NCBI GenBank assembly: GCA_963696525.1
Contig: CAVOKO010000009.1
Location: 620,001 to 684,000, forward strand
Length of the DNA: 64,000 nt
Reading direction: 5' to 3'
Origin: CAWBRT01 sp963696525
Lineage (GTDB): Bacteria; Acidobacteriota; Terriglobia; Terriglobales; Acidobacteriaceae
In this document: positions 23,710-33,407 of the stretch, piece after piece
Position numbering within the stretch: the stretch's first letter is position 1
Layout of the letters: each line of letters begins with the position of its first letter
Notes under the pieces: generated by a model
Databases searched by the model: none
What the model was told of the DNA's origin: nothing
The model's input: only the letters and a program-made list of their open reading frames with translations
Made by a program: the position numbers and the translations under genes

Positions 23710-24792
23710 ATGGATGACCCCATCTCCACCGATAATCAAGGCCCTGCTTCAGATAATTCCAAGCGCATGCCTACGCTCGACTGCCTGCGCGGCATCGCCT
23801 CCTTCGCCGTTGCCTGGTTTCATTTCACCAACGGGAACCCGGCTTTCCTGCCTGCCGGATGGCTGAAAGCAAGCGGCACCTGGGGGTGGCTCGGGGTGCA
23901 GATGTTCTTTGTCATCTCCGGCTTCGTGATTCCCTACTCGCTCTACAAGGGCCGGTACTCGCTGAAGGACTTCGGCAAATTTTTGGTCAAGCGGGTTTCG
24001 CGCCTTGACCCACCCTACGTTGTCGGCATTGTCCTAGTGGTGGTCCTCGCATATCTGAGCGCCACTTCGAGCAGCTTCCGTGGCGAGAGGCCGCATTTCA
24101 CATTCTCCCAACTGGCCCTGCATCTCGGCTACCTGAACAGTGTGATGGATAAGCCGTGGGTAAATCCGGTGTTCTGGAGCCTCGGTGTCGAGTTCCAGTA
24201 CTACTTACTGATCGGTTGCATTTTTCCGCTGCTGGTAAACAGGCATCTGGCAGTTCGCGTGGTGGCGCTGGCCGCGCTGCTCATGCCGGGCATGTTCATT
24301 CCGAAGGGCGCGTTTGTCTTTGTGCACCTTCCTTTTTTTGTGCTGGGGATATTGGTGTTCCAGAGAAAAACGGGCCTCGTCACACAACCGTGGTTCGCGG
24401 CACTGTCGATCCTGGCCGCTGCCATTGCGTGGGTGCGCTCCGGTCCTGAAGCCGCCAGCGTAGGTGTGATTGCGGCGGCTTTGATAGCCTGGGTCAGTAT
24501 CGGCAACAGGATTCTGGCCCGATTGGGATTGATCAGCTATTCGCTCTATCTCGTGCACGTCCCCATTGGGGGCAGAGTCGTCAATCTCGGAACGCGCTTT
24601 GCGCACTCCCTGCCATCGCAATGCCTTGTCTTGGCGGGAGCGGTTGTAGCCTCGATATTTGCGTCGTTGCTCATGTACTGGGCGGTGGAACGTCCCTCAC
24701 AACGACTCTCCGCCTGTATCACGTACCGCCGTCGGCAGGCCCTGCCCGGATCTGCGTTCAAGATTGCAGCAGCGGCATCCGAGCAACGCTGA
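23710..24792 (+). CDS. Membrane acyltransferase, acyltransferase-3 family
   Basis: The protein has 360 residues from this ATG. The family signature is clear: LDCLRGIASFAVAWFHF at the start of the domain with the catalytic-type His, FFVISGFVIPYSLYKG, and about ten membrane segments ending in the usual WAVERPSQR. These enzymes move acetyl or other acyl groups across the membrane onto surface sugars. An in-frame GTG at 23629 and an ATG at 23767 are alternatives; none has a good Shine-Dalgarno sequence. The stop lies two bases from the stop of the convergent carbamoyltransferase gene. It probably decorates the glycan made by the large locus. Confidence 0.85.
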   Translation: MDDPISTDNQGPASDNSKRMPTLDCLRGIASFAVAWFHFTNGNPAFLPAGWLKASGTWGWLGVQMFFVISGFVIPYSLYKGRYSLKDFGKFLVKRVSRLDPPYVVGIVLVVVLAYLSATSSSFRGERPHFTFSQLALHLGYLNSVMDKPWVNPVFWSLGVEFQYYLLIGCIFPLLVNRHLAVRVVALAALLMPGMFIPKGAFVFVHLPFFVLGILVFQRKTGLVTQPWFAALSILAAAIAWVRSGPEAASVGVIAAALIAWVSIGNRILARLGLISYSLYLVHVPIGGRVVNLGTRFAHSLPSQCLVLAGAVVASIFASLLMYWAVERPSQRLSACITYRRRQALPGSAFKIAAAASEQR

Positions 24793-24794
24793 GG

Positions 24795-26567
24795 TCAACT
24801 TTCATCTGGCGCGACGCTCTGCTTGGAAACGGTGAAATTGCTGAGCACGATGTGATCCATGCGGGTCCGCAAGAAGCAATCCAGAGCTTCGGCGGGCGTC
24901 AGAACGATCGGCTCATTCTCGTTAAAGGACGTGTTTAAAATCACCGGTACTCCCGTTATGCGCTCGAATGCCTTGATCAGCTTGTGATAACGCGGGTTCG
25001 TGCGCCCGCTTACTGTCTGCAAGCGTCCGGAGCCGTCCACGTGCGTCACGGCGGGAATAATCGTGCGCTTCTCGGGGCGCACCGGATAGACCTGCACCAT
25101 GAACGGGTCCGGGCAACCGTCAACGAAGTATTCGTTGAATCTTTCTTCCAGAATCGACGGTGCAAAGGGACGGAACTTCTCGCGGAACTTGATCTTGGTG
25201 TTGATGATCTCGCGCATATCGGTACGGCGTGGATCGGCAACGATACTGCGGTTGCCCAGTGCACGCGCACCCCATTCCATTCTTCCCTGGTACCAGCCAA
25301 CTACATGGCCTTCCGCAATGCGTTCGGCCGTCCAGCGGCAGAGATCATCTTCGGCGGCTACCACCTGCACGCGGCAATGCTGCGCCTGAAGGTCAGACTG
25401 ACGGGCCGCCAATGCCTGTTGAATCGCGGCATCCTCAAAACTCGGGCCCCAGTAACCATGCTCCATTTGAAATGCGCGCGGATTACCGAGCACCTGGTTC
25501 CAAACGTAATAGGCCGCACCGAGAGAGGTGCCGTTGTCACCGGCGGCGGGTTGGATATAGACATTGCGGAAAGGCGTGCGCTCACGGACTTTACCGTTGG
25601 CCACGCTGTTCATGGAACAACCACCGGCCAGGCAGAGGTTTTCCAGGCGAGTGCGCTGGTACAACCGATTCAAAACGTGGAAGACGGCCTCTTCATGCAC
25701 AACCTGGAGCGACGCGGCGAGTGCTTCATGCCTGGACTCCAGCGACTCGCCCTTCCTGCGGGCGGGACCGAGCAACTGCTCCAACTTGGACGAGTACACG
25801 GCGCCGATAACCGGTTCGCCGTCGTCCCAGGTCATGGCAACGCCATCGTTGTGATGGCGAAAGTACGATAGATCCAGTTCAAAAAGACCACCGGGAATCA
25901 AACGCAGCAAGCGGCGGAGCGGTTCGACATATTCGGGCTGGCCATAGGGCGCGAGGCCCATCACTTTGAACTCGTCCCCGTAGTTCATGAATCCTAGATA
26001 CTGCGTAATCGCCAGGTACAGCAGTCCCAGTGAGTGCGGAAAATACACCTTCTCGATCGACTCCAGTCGGGACCCCCTGCCGACGGCTAACGAGGTGCTG
26101 ACAAAATCGCCGAAGCCGTCAATCGCGCAAACTGCGGCTTCCTCAAACGGCGAAACGAAATAACTGCTCCCCAGGTGGGCAGGGTGGTGTTCGACCCACT
26201 GCATGCGGCGCTGCACGTGGCCGCGCTCAAGCCCCAGCGCCTCGGCAATGCGCGCCGGCAGCTCTTGCAGACGCACCGAGTTTTTCACGCGATCTTTGAC
26301 GAGCGACAGCTTCGGCCCCTTGCCAAGCGCGAATAGAGCTTTTCGCAAGAGGTTTGCCTTAGGGTTACGCGACACGGCAAAATAATCGATCCCGGACGGA
26401 TTGATCCCCGCCATCGCCACACACGCCAGGATCGAATCGCGAGGGAACCCGGCCCAATGCTTGATGCGGCGAAAGCGCTCCTCTTCCACCGCGGCCAGCA
26501 GTTCGCCATCGCGGATCAGCGCCGCCGACACGTCGCCGTGGTACGCGTTGATTCCAAGAATAATCAT
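24795..26567 (-). CDS. Carbamoyltransferase, NodU/CmcH family
   Basis: This 590-residue protein starts with MIILGINAYHGDVSAALI. It has the Kae1-like N-terminal domain with the EHHPAHLGSSY metal-binding block and VCAIDGFGDFVS, and a C-terminal carbamoyltransferase domain with GRMEWGARALGNRSIVADPR and KFREKFRPFAPSIL. Family members use carbamoyl phosphate and ATP to place carbamoyl groups on sugars or natural products. It lies three bases after the asparagine synthetase gene, so it should be in the same transcript. Here it most likely O-carbamoylates a sugar of the exported polysaccharide. Confidence 0.92.
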   Translation of the reverse strand: MIILGINAYHGDVSAALIRDGELLAAVEEERFRRIKHWAGFPRDSILACVAMAGINPSGIDYFAVSRNPKANLLRKALFALGKGPKLSLVKDRVKNSVRLQELPARIAEALGLERGHVQRRMQWVEHHPAHLGSSYFVSPFEEAAVCAIDGFGDFVSTSLAVGRGSRLESIEKVYFPHSLGLLYLAITQYLGFMNYGDEFKVMGLAPYGQPEYVEPLRRLLRLIPGGLFELDLSYFRHHNDGVAMTWDDGEPVIGAVYSSKLEQLLGPARRKGESLESRHEALAASLQVVHEEAVFHVLNRLYQRTRLENLCLAGGCSMNSVANGKVRERTPFRNVYIQPAAGDNGTSLGAAYYVWNQVLGNPRAFQMEHGYWGPSFEDAAIQQALAARQSDLQAQHCRVQVVAAEDDLCRWTAERIAEGHVVGWYQGRMEWGARALGNRSIVADPRRTDMREIINTKIKFREKFRPFAPSILEERFNEYFVDGCPDPFMVQVYPVRPEKRTIIPAVTHVDGSGRLQTVSGRTNPRYHKLIKAFERITGVPVILNTSFNENEPIVLTPAEALDCFLRTRMDHIVLSNFTVSKQSVAPDES

Positions 26568-26570
26568 AGT

Positions 26571-28439
26571 TCAGGATTCGCTTGCGACCCGCGTTAACCG
26601 CGGGGTTGGCTTAAAACCGCCGCCCAGATACCGTTCCGCCCAGTGGCCGAGCACGACCATCTGCCAGAGCCGGGCCCAGGATAAGCGACGAACTTCGAAA
26701 TCTGCTTGCATACGGGAAAGATCAACTTGTGGCAGCAGGCCCGCGTCTCGCAGTTTGATGATACCCTCACGAACGAAGCCCCGCAGCGGGCCGCGCATCC
26801 ACGCATCCATTGGCAATTCGAAACCTTGCTTGCGGCGAGTGTAGGTCGTCACAGGCAGCAGGTCGCGCGTCGCCTGTTGCAAAAGTTCCTTATGCCTGCG
26901 CACGACTCCGGCGCGTAAACAGTACTCAACCAGTTCGGAATCGAGAAATGGAACGCGCATCTCAACCGAATGCGCCATGCTCATCGTGTCGGCGTCGCGC
27001 AACAGAACGTTGCGCATGTAGTGACCAAGTTCCAGTTGACTGACCGCGGTCGGAAGCGAAACTTCGCCCGCCGGACTCGCAAACGGTTCCTCCTGCCATC
27101 GGCCAGATATGCCCATGGCGTGCAGCTCTTGCAGCGACCAGAAGGAGCGCAAGGCGAGATACCTGTCGCGGAATGAGGCGCCTGCGCTCGTTGACTCCAC
27201 GCTTCGTTTGCCACCCGGCGCAAATCCACGGACGAAACCGGGGATGAGTCCCAGCAAGGGAGCCCACCGATGCACCAGCGGCAGCATCCGGAAGCTGCGG
27301 TATCCGCCGAACAATTCGTCGCCGCCCAGGCCGGACAGCACCACCTTGGTACCGCTATCCGCTACGGCCTTGGCGACAATGTAGGTATTCACGCCGTCCG
27401 CGCTGGGCAGATCCATGGCGGCAACCGCCGCCGGAACCGATGCGATTACCTCTTCGTCCGAAAGCCTCACCTCGTGGTGCTCGGTCGCGTACTGCTTCGC
27501 AACCGCTCTGGCGAACTCCGATTCATCCAAGCTGCGATCGGCAAAGCCCACGGTAAAGGTGCGTATAGGACGGCTGGATTGCTGTGCCGCTAAGGCCGTA
27601 ATGATCGAAGAATCGATGCCGCCGCTGAGCAGCGAGGCTACCGGCACATCCGAGAGCAGATGCTCACGGACTGCACGTTCCAGATGCCGGCGTATTGCAA
27701 CATGAGGAGTCGAATGGTCGTAATCTTCCCCGAGAGTGTCGGGGCACCAGAATCGCTTTGTGTCGGCCACTTCGCCGGCGCGGATCTCCATCCAGCAGCC
27801 AGCCGGAAGCGACTCGACATCTTCCAACATCGTGTAAGGTTCTGAAAGCGAACCAAAACGGATGAAATGAGCGAGTCCGGTTTGATCGCATGTGGGGAGA
27901 ACGCATCCGGAACCGAGAATCGCACGCACCTCGGATGCGAAGATCACCCCCAGCGATCCCCGCCAGAAGTAGAACGGCTTGATGCCAAGGCGATCGCGCG
28001 CACACCAAAGGACGTTGCGCGCAGCGTCGAAGATAGCCAAAGCAAACATGCCATGCAGCCGATGAACACACTCGGCACCCCAAACAGCGTAAGCGCGCAG
28101 GACCGTTTCGGTATCGCTGCTGGAATTCCACTGATCGACATGACCGGCCAACGCCTGACGTATCTCAAGGTGGTTGTAAATTTCGCCGTTCAACACGATG
28201 TAGTTGCCGGTGGCGCGGTCGTACATCGGCTGACTGCCCGCGGGGCTGAGGTCGAGGATGGCAAGCCGGGTATTGGCAATCCAGGCGTCCCCACCGTTAG
28301 CGGAACTGGCGTGAACACAGGCGCTGCCCTGACTGTCAGGCCCGCGGTGGCGGAGGCACTCCATCATCCGTGCGATCGCACTCCCGAACTGATCTGGAGC
28401 GTTTCCCGATTTCAGGCTGATGCCGGCTATCCCGCACAT
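26571..28439 (-). CDS. asnB: Glutamine-dependent asparagine synthetase-like amidotransferase
   Basis: This 622-residue protein begins MCGIAGI, leaving the N-terminal Cys nucleophile of a class II glutamine amidotransferase. The synthetase domain has the SLLSGGIDSSIITALAA pyrophosphatase motif and LSGLGGDELFGGY. In polysaccharide loci such proteins often amidate uronic acids or act on other carboxylates rather than make free asparagine. It overlaps the upstream glycosyltransferase gene by 13 bases and sits three bases before the carbamoyltransferase gene, so a sugar-modifying role is favoured. The enzyme class is certain; the substrate is inferred. Confidence 0.9.
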   Translation of the reverse strand: MCGIAGISLKSGNAPDQFGSAIARMMECLRHRGPDSQGSACVHASSANGGDAWIANTRLAILDLSPAGSQPMYDRATGNYIVLNGEIYNHLEIRQALAGHVDQWNSSSDTETVLRAYAVWGAECVHRLHGMFALAIFDAARNVLWCARDRLGIKPFYFWRGSLGVIFASEVRAILGSGCVLPTCDQTGLAHFIRFGSLSEPYTMLEDVESLPAGCWMEIRAGEVADTKRFWCPDTLGEDYDHSTPHVAIRRHLERAVREHLLSDVPVASLLSGGIDSSIITALAAQQSSRPIRTFTVGFADRSLDESEFARAVAKQYATEHHEVRLSDEEVIASVPAAVAAMDLPSADGVNTYIVAKAVADSGTKVVLSGLGGDELFGGYRSFRMLPLVHRWAPLLGLIPGFVRGFAPGGKRSVESTSAGASFRDRYLALRSFWSLQELHAMGISGRWQEEPFASPAGEVSLPTAVSQLELGHYMRNVLLRDADTMSMAHSVEMRVPFLDSELVEYCLRAGVVRRHKELLQQATRDLLPVTTYTRRKQGFELPMDAWMRGPLRGFVREGIIKLRDAGLLPQVDLSRMQADFEVRRLSWARLWQMVVLGHWAERYLGGGFKPTPRLTRVASES

Positions 28440-29545
28440 CCCGACACCTCCAGAGTCTCAAGACCGAGAGCGCGGTGCAGGCGAAGCCCGAAACTCTCCT
28501 GGGTAAAATGTTGCAGAAATCTCTGATAGCCCGCGGCGCCCATCCTCTGCCTTAGATCGGGGTGCTGGATCAGTTGCAAGATCGCCCCCAGCAATGCACG
28601 CGGGGATGAGGGATCCACCACAAAACCGGTGACCCCATCCTGGACCACTTCGGCGGCGGCGCCGGCGCCCGCGATGCATGCTTTACGGGCCCGCATGGCC
28701 TCCAGAAAGACCAAGCCGAAGCCTTCGCCGCTGCTGGGCATGAGAAAAAAAGAACAGTCCTGATAGAGCCTCTGCAGTTTCCGATCGTCAACCAGCCCCA
28801 ATAATTTGACATGCTCCGCCAGTCCGGCGGCTTTTACCGCTTGCTCCAGCCGGGGACGCTCCTCGCCATCGCCTACCACAAACAACTGGAAGCCGGGGGC
28901 ATGCCGCAAAACCTCGGGCCATAAATCGATCAGGGAACCATGGCCCTTATACCGTAGATCCCGGTCCATGCGGCTGACAATCAGCGCATACGGACCTTCC
29001 GATAACAGCCCGCTTCCGCTCGCCTCCTGAACCGGAGGTATTCCGAGATGGCAAATCGCAATGTCCAGTTGCGCATGCTGAGGATTGATCTGCTTGAACT
29101 GCTCCGCCGTATAGCTGGAATTCGCGAGGACAAAGGATGCGCGGTGAAAGCCCGCGTCTTGCAAACGCGTCAGCGATTTCCAGGCTTCAATTCCGTGCAG
29201 GAATATGCCGAGCCTGACGCCGCGCAAGACCATGGGCAGCGCGACGGGTAGCAGGTGCAGATGGAGAACCAACAGCAGGTCGTAGCAGCTCTTTCTGCCC
29301 AGTGCAGCACGGCAGCCCCACTTCGCTAGTTCCAGCTTGCTGCCGCCCGCCGTCGCGCAGCAAAGTCCAGGCCAGGACTGTTCCGGGGTGAACGACTCGT
29401 CCGTGAGGGTCCATATGGCGATCCGATCAAAATGGCTGAACTGCTTGAATGCAGCCAGGGCGGTCCGCGACACGAGCGAAATACCGTCACGGCCGTTTAG
29501 CTTAGGAGTGAGCAGTAAAAGGCTGCTGGGATTACTTCGACTCAT
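28427..29545 (-). CDS. Glycosyltransferase, GT4 family
   Basis: This 372-residue protein has a two-Rossmann GT-B fold, with the family-4 E-x7-E motif in PSSGEGFGLVFLEAMRA and the donor-site HVKLLGLVDDRKLQRLYQDC. It is cytoplasmic, with no signal peptide. It overlaps its neighbours on both sides (13 bases with the amidotransferase gene, 14 with the next glycosyltransferase gene), indicating a translationally coupled operon. It adds one sugar to a lipid-linked glycan; which sugar cannot be told from sequence. Confidence 0.88.
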   Translation of the reverse strand: MSRSNPSSLLLLTPKLNGRDGISLVSRTALAAFKQFSHFDRIAIWTLTDESFTPEQSWPGLCCATAGGSKLELAKWGCRAALGRKSCYDLLLVLHLHLLPVALPMVLRGVRLGIFLHGIEAWKSLTRLQDAGFHRASFVLANSSYTAEQFKQINPQHAQLDIAICHLGIPPVQEASGSGLLSEGPYALIVSRMDRDLRYKGHGSLIDLWPEVLRHAPGFQLFVVGDGEERPRLEQAVKAAGLAEHVKLLGLVDDRKLQRLYQDCSFFLMPSSGEGFGLVFLEAMRARKACIAGAGAAAEVVQDGVTGFVVDPSSPRALLGAILQLIQHPDLRQRMGAAGYQRFLQHFTQESFGLRLHRALGLETLEVSGCAG

Positions 29546-30713
29546 CGGCTACGGTACCTGCGATTGATTGCGAATAGTACTGTACCATCTTCAGAGCTGC
29601 TGCGTCCCAGGAGTAATTCGAGCGGACTAACTGCTGAGCTTTTTTCCCCATCGTCGCGGCGAGAATGGGATTGGAGAGAATGTCCAGCAACGCTCTCGCT
29701 ATAGCTTGCGCGTCGTGTTCCACCCAGAAACCGCAGCCCGCGCTCTCAACCGCTTGCCACGGACAGGTACGGGTCACGACGACGGGTGTTCCAGCCGCTA
29801 ACGCCTCAAGCACGCTCATGCCGAAGCTTTCGGAATTCGAACATAAGACCAGCACGTTAGCATCGGAAAGCAGCTCCCATTTTTGCGCTTCATTCAATTC
29901 GCCAAGCCAGTGCACAGCAGATGAGATTCGGCTCAACAACGCCTCGAGTGATTGCCGCTGGCCGGTTTCATCGGGTCCAGCGATGACCAGGTGAGCGGGG
30001 ATATGCTCGCGAACTTGGCGGAACGCCTCGGCAAGCAAGTCCAGGCGCTTGATAGGATGGATTCGCCCCATCCAGGCGATGATGGGAACATCCGGGCAGA
30101 CACCGATGCGCTTGCGCAGAATTCCAGCGAAGTCCTCCCTGTTCAGCACGCCATCAACCGCATTGGGAACCAAAACGTTCGGCATCCCGAGCGCGAGCCG
30201 ACCCAGCGTTTCGTACTCCGTGGCAGCCGTGGCATGCAGGAAAGCCGCCCCAGCAAGATTGCGCCGCTCCAGCAGGGGAAAAGCAACGGTTTTCCGCCAG
30301 TGCCGGTGCCGCATCGCACCGGCCTCGAGCATGCCGCGGGGAGAAATCACATACGGCACGCCGGCCTTGGTCGCTTCTTTGACGGCCGTCCACTCAACCC
30401 AGTTCCAGATGGTGTGGATGTGGACCAGGTCGAATCCCGTAACGGCTTTACGCAATGCATCACGCATACGGGGCGCGCGGAAGAACTTGCTGCCAAATTC
30501 GCGGGGAAAATACCACACCGGCACGCCCTCGTAATTTCTGGGCGCTTCCACTGCCGCCGGCAGATCGGGACCGGAGCCGTTCGCGGTGGTCGTGAATACT
30601 TCAACGCCAACGCCACGGGCGGCGAGCGCCTTGCACATCCCGAGAATGCTCCGCGGCGGCCCTCCGTAGGCAAAGGCCGGGGCGAAGTAGGGCGTTACGT
30701 GAAGAATACGCAT
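29532..30713 (-). CDS. Glycosyltransferase, GT4 family
   Basis: This 393-residue protein starts with the glycine-rich acceptor-domain loop YFAPAFAYGGPPRSILG. It has AWMGRIHPIKRLDLLAEAF at the donor domain and the E-x7-E motif in NSESFGMSVLEALAAGTPVV. The fold is GT-B with retaining chemistry, as in WcaL/WbuB-type enzymes. It follows the polymerase-like gene by 11 bases. Sugar specificity is unknown. Confidence 0.9.
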   Translation of the reverse strand: MRILHVTPYFAPAFAYGGPPRSILGMCKALAARGVGVEVFTTTANGSGPDLPAAVEAPRNYEGVPVWYFPREFGSKFFRAPRMRDALRKAVTGFDLVHIHTIWNWVEWTAVKEATKAGVPYVISPRGMLEAGAMRHRHWRKTVAFPLLERRNLAGAAFLHATAATEYETLGRLALGMPNVLVPNAVDGVLNREDFAGILRKRIGVCPDVPIIAWMGRIHPIKRLDLLAEAFRQVREHIPAHLVIAGPDETGQRQSLEALLSRISSAVHWLGELNEAQKWELLSDANVLVLCSNSESFGMSVLEALAAGTPVVVTRTCPWQAVESAGCGFWVEHDAQAIARALLDILSNPILAATMGKKAQQLVRSNYSWDAAALKMVQYYSQSIAGTVADESK

Positions 30714-30724
30714 TGCTCTCGAAC

Positions 30725-32185
30725 TTATCCCAGAGGTGGAGCCGACACGGTCCCGAGAACTGGAACCCCCACCTGGCGCTGCTCTCTTTTCATCACCGGC
30801 GCAAATACGACTAGCGTGAGTACAACGGCTTGCACCAAGCCGGAAATGTACTGTGCCATCTGGCTCTCGACGGCAAGAAAATTTGGAAGTATTGCGACCC
30901 CGATGGCATTCAGCAAAATACCCGAATTAATGTTCAGGAAGCTGTAGCGAAACCAATCGAGCAACACTCCCACCAGGAACATGATCATCAACGGCCCCCA
31001 CCATCCGAAGCTGATATAGCTTTCGGTGAGTGTTCCGACCGCCATGGAAACGTGTTCGAGGCCTTCTGTTTCGGTGAGTCCGTAACTCACCTGATACCAC
31101 CGGTTGGCCTCGTTCATGCTCGGTTTATCGGGCCAAACGAAGCGTGGGACGAAGGTTACCCCCAGGTAAGAGTACAGGTGCCCATACTGGAACGGCACCA
31201 CTGTCGGCGTTAACTCCATTACATTAGCAGTCTGTTCCAACAGCGAAATACGCTTCAGCGCCTGCTCCCCGAGCTTGGTCACGACTTCCGGATTTGACCA
31301 AGCTTCCGACCACAGGCGGAAGGATTCGTTCGTCCAATCGAAAACTTTAGCCACCGCGCCGGGGTTGGAATCACCCATCCAGTACTTTTTTCGAAACGAC
31401 TGCTTGGCAGGCTGAAAGAAAATGATAAAAATCAGCACAGCCACAACTGCAAGCTTCGGAAACTTCTGTCGCTCGTAAACGTAGACTGCAAGACATACGA
31501 TTCCGAAACTGACAAAAGACCCGAGCCAGCCGGAAGACATACCGACGAAGAACCGCGCTCCGACGAACAAGGCCAGGAATAGTTTGTCCGTATTCTCGAC
31601 TGCGCCGGATAGGTACTTTCCGAACAGCAGCGCAAATGCAGCGGTTGGGACCACGGTCTGGAAGATCACCGTCATCTGCCGGCCACCCTCGCCGAGCGCA
31701 TACAGTCCCAGGGAAGTCATAGCTGTACCCGCAATCAGAACGATGCGCAGATAGTTCAATACGTAGGGTTGTGAAGAAACATCGATTCGGGCGCGAAGCC
31801 CGAACTTGCGCCCCAACCCGGCCTCCATGCCGGCCCACAATGACACCACACCCAGCACCACCAGAGTCATCGGCTGTTGCAGCGACTCGGCGGAGAACAC
31901 CCGGGTGCCGACAAAGGTCTGCATCGAGCGTTCGCCCCAGAACAGCGGCAGAGCATAGGAAAAAAAATACATGCCGCCGACCATGGGGAACAGCGGAAAA
32001 TCGTGTTTATCGCTGTCCTGCCAGCGACAATACGCGAACCACGGTATAGCAAACAGTACGAAGACAGCCGCTACTGAAAAGGAAGACACCTCATGCGCGG
32101 TCAGCGCCCGCAGCGCGCTTGTAACCACCACCGATGGCAGCAGCACTCGAACCCATATGGAGACTTTTTGTCGCGCAATGTCCAC
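30725..32185 (-). CDS. Polytopic membrane protein, probable O-antigen/oligosaccharide repeat polymerase (Wzy-like)
   Basis: The protein is 486 residues long with about eleven to twelve hydrophobic segments and a long loop (about 280-380; RISLLEQTANVMELTPTVVP and RFVWPDKPSMNEANRWYQVS). The loop's RFVWPDKP motif is often seen in Wzy-type polymerases, which join repeat units at the periplasmic face. These families diverge strongly, so the assignment rests on topology, the motif and the position between glycosyltransferase genes. It lies two bases from the next upstream gene. Confidence 0.72.
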   Translation of the reverse strand: MDIARQKVSIWVRVLLPSVVVTSALRALTAHEVSSFSVAAVFVLFAIPWFAYCRWQDSDKHDFPLFPMVGGMYFFSYALPLFWGERSMQTFVGTRVFSAESLQQPMTLVVLGVVSLWAGMEAGLGRKFGLRARIDVSSQPYVLNYLRIVLIAGTAMTSLGLYALGEGGRQMTVIFQTVVPTAAFALLFGKYLSGAVENTDKLFLALFVGARFFVGMSSGWLGSFVSFGIVCLAVYVYERQKFPKLAVVAVLIFIIFFQPAKQSFRKKYWMGDSNPGAVAKVFDWTNESFRLWSEAWSNPEVVTKLGEQALKRISLLEQTANVMELTPTVVPFQYGHLYSYLGVTFVPRFVWPDKPSMNEANRWYQVSYGLTETEGLEHVSMAVGTLTESYISFGWWGPLMIMFLVGVLLDWFRYSFLNINSGILLNAIGVAILPNFLAVESQMAQYISGLVQAVVLTLVVFAPVMKREQRQVGVPVLGTVSAPPLG

Positions 32186-32187
32186 AG

Positions 32188-33393
32188 CTATGCTCCCGCT
32201 TGCAACGCGGCAAGAGCTGCCACCACGCCGTCGACCGCAGTCTGCACCGAGCAGTCACGCATCAACGGCCGGCAGCGAACTCCCATCTGCTGGATCAGCT
32301 TTTCGTCGCCTGCAAACGACACCATCAATTTTGCCAGCGTATCCAGATCGCCCAAAGGAAATATCGAGCCGGTCCTGCCGGGCTGCACGAGATCAGGACC
32401 GCACCCCACCTGGTCGCTGACGATGCACGGCCTTCCACAACACATCGCCTCGTTGACTACCAGTCCCCAAGTCTCCCCCTCGGAAGGCAGGACCAACATA
32501 TCGGCAGCGATGTAGGCTTTAACAATCTCTGACTGGTTTAGGAATCCGGCAAATCTGACAGGTAACTCGCTTGAACTGACCAGCGTTTCGCACTCAGCGC
32601 GCAGTGGCCCGTCTCCCACGACGAGCCCCTCGACTGCCGCGCCGGAGTTTACGGCTCGCTGGAGCGCGCGGATAAAGTCCCGCACTCGCTTTCCCGGAAT
32701 CAATTTCCCGGCGAAGACAAACACTGTGCTTTTCTCGCCCAGTCCCCATTGGCGCCTGAGTTCGAGACGCAGCGGCTGTAAACGCGCCGCCTCGGCACAC
32801 AACCAACCCTCATTCACAACATGGGGGACAATGAACACCCGGCCGGGACGAGCGCCGTAGTACACATAGTATTCTCGAGACCAAATCCCGACGGCAAGAC
32901 AGGCATCAAAACGCGGGATAAACACGCGGTATGGCAGCGCTTTAATCGCCTTCTTGAGACTGCTCCGCGCAGTATGGAGATGCGAATCGCCGCGCACCAT
33001 CACCTTTGTCTTGGTGCGCCAGCAAGCCAAGATAGCCTGCCAAGAACTCTTGTGATTCCAGCCGTTGACGAGTACAGCGTCATAGCCTCCCCGGCGAATC
33101 ACCTCTGACACCTCGGGTGTGTCAATTCCGCTGAATGTCCCGATCGCTGGTCTTCGCGCTACGTTGCGCAGGAAAGAGTATGGATAGCCTTCCAGCAATG
33201 GCACGTCCCACTCGAACTGTACGCCAAAGCCCGCACTCGCCTGATCTGTCGCCGTGGCCTTGTGGCCGAAGAAGACATGAAGATCCAGCCGCGAATCGGC
33301 AGCCATCGCGCGGAACCAGGGCGACTGGTATTGGATGGGATGGGTAGCGACGACGGCCAGCTTGTATGGCCTTTGTGCGTTTTCGTCGGACAT
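32188..33393 (-). CDS. Glycosyltransferase, GT4 family
   Basis: This 401-residue protein has a GT-B fold. The N-terminus KLAVVATHPIQYQSPWFRAM resembles WbpH/EpsD-like enzymes. The donor domain has STVFVFAGKLIPGKRVRDFI, and the E-x7-E motif lies in PSEGETWGLVVNEAMCCG. It is cytoplasmic. It lies two bases upstream of the polymerase-like gene and 14 bases after the previous glycosyltransferase gene, in the same operon. The acceptor is unknown. Confidence 0.88.
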   Translation of the reverse strand: MSDENAQRPYKLAVVATHPIQYQSPWFRAMAADSRLDLHVFFGHKATATDQASAGFGVQFEWDVPLLEGYPYSFLRNVARRPAIGTFSGIDTPEVSEVIRRGGYDAVLVNGWNHKSSWQAILACWRTKTKVMVRGDSHLHTARSSLKKAIKALPYRVFIPRFDACLAVGIWSREYYVYYGARPGRVFIVPHVVNEGWLCAEAARLQPLRLELRRQWGLGEKSTVFVFAGKLIPGKRVRDFIRALQRAVNSGAAVEGLVVGDGPLRAECETLVSSSELPVRFAGFLNQSEIVKAYIAADMLVLPSEGETWGLVVNEAMCCGRPCIVSDQVGCGPDLVQPGRTGSIFPLGDLDTLAKLMVSFAGDEKLIQQMGVRCRPLMRDCSVQTAVDGVVAALAALQAGA

Positions 33394-33407
33394 TTTAGGT
33401 GCTCAGG

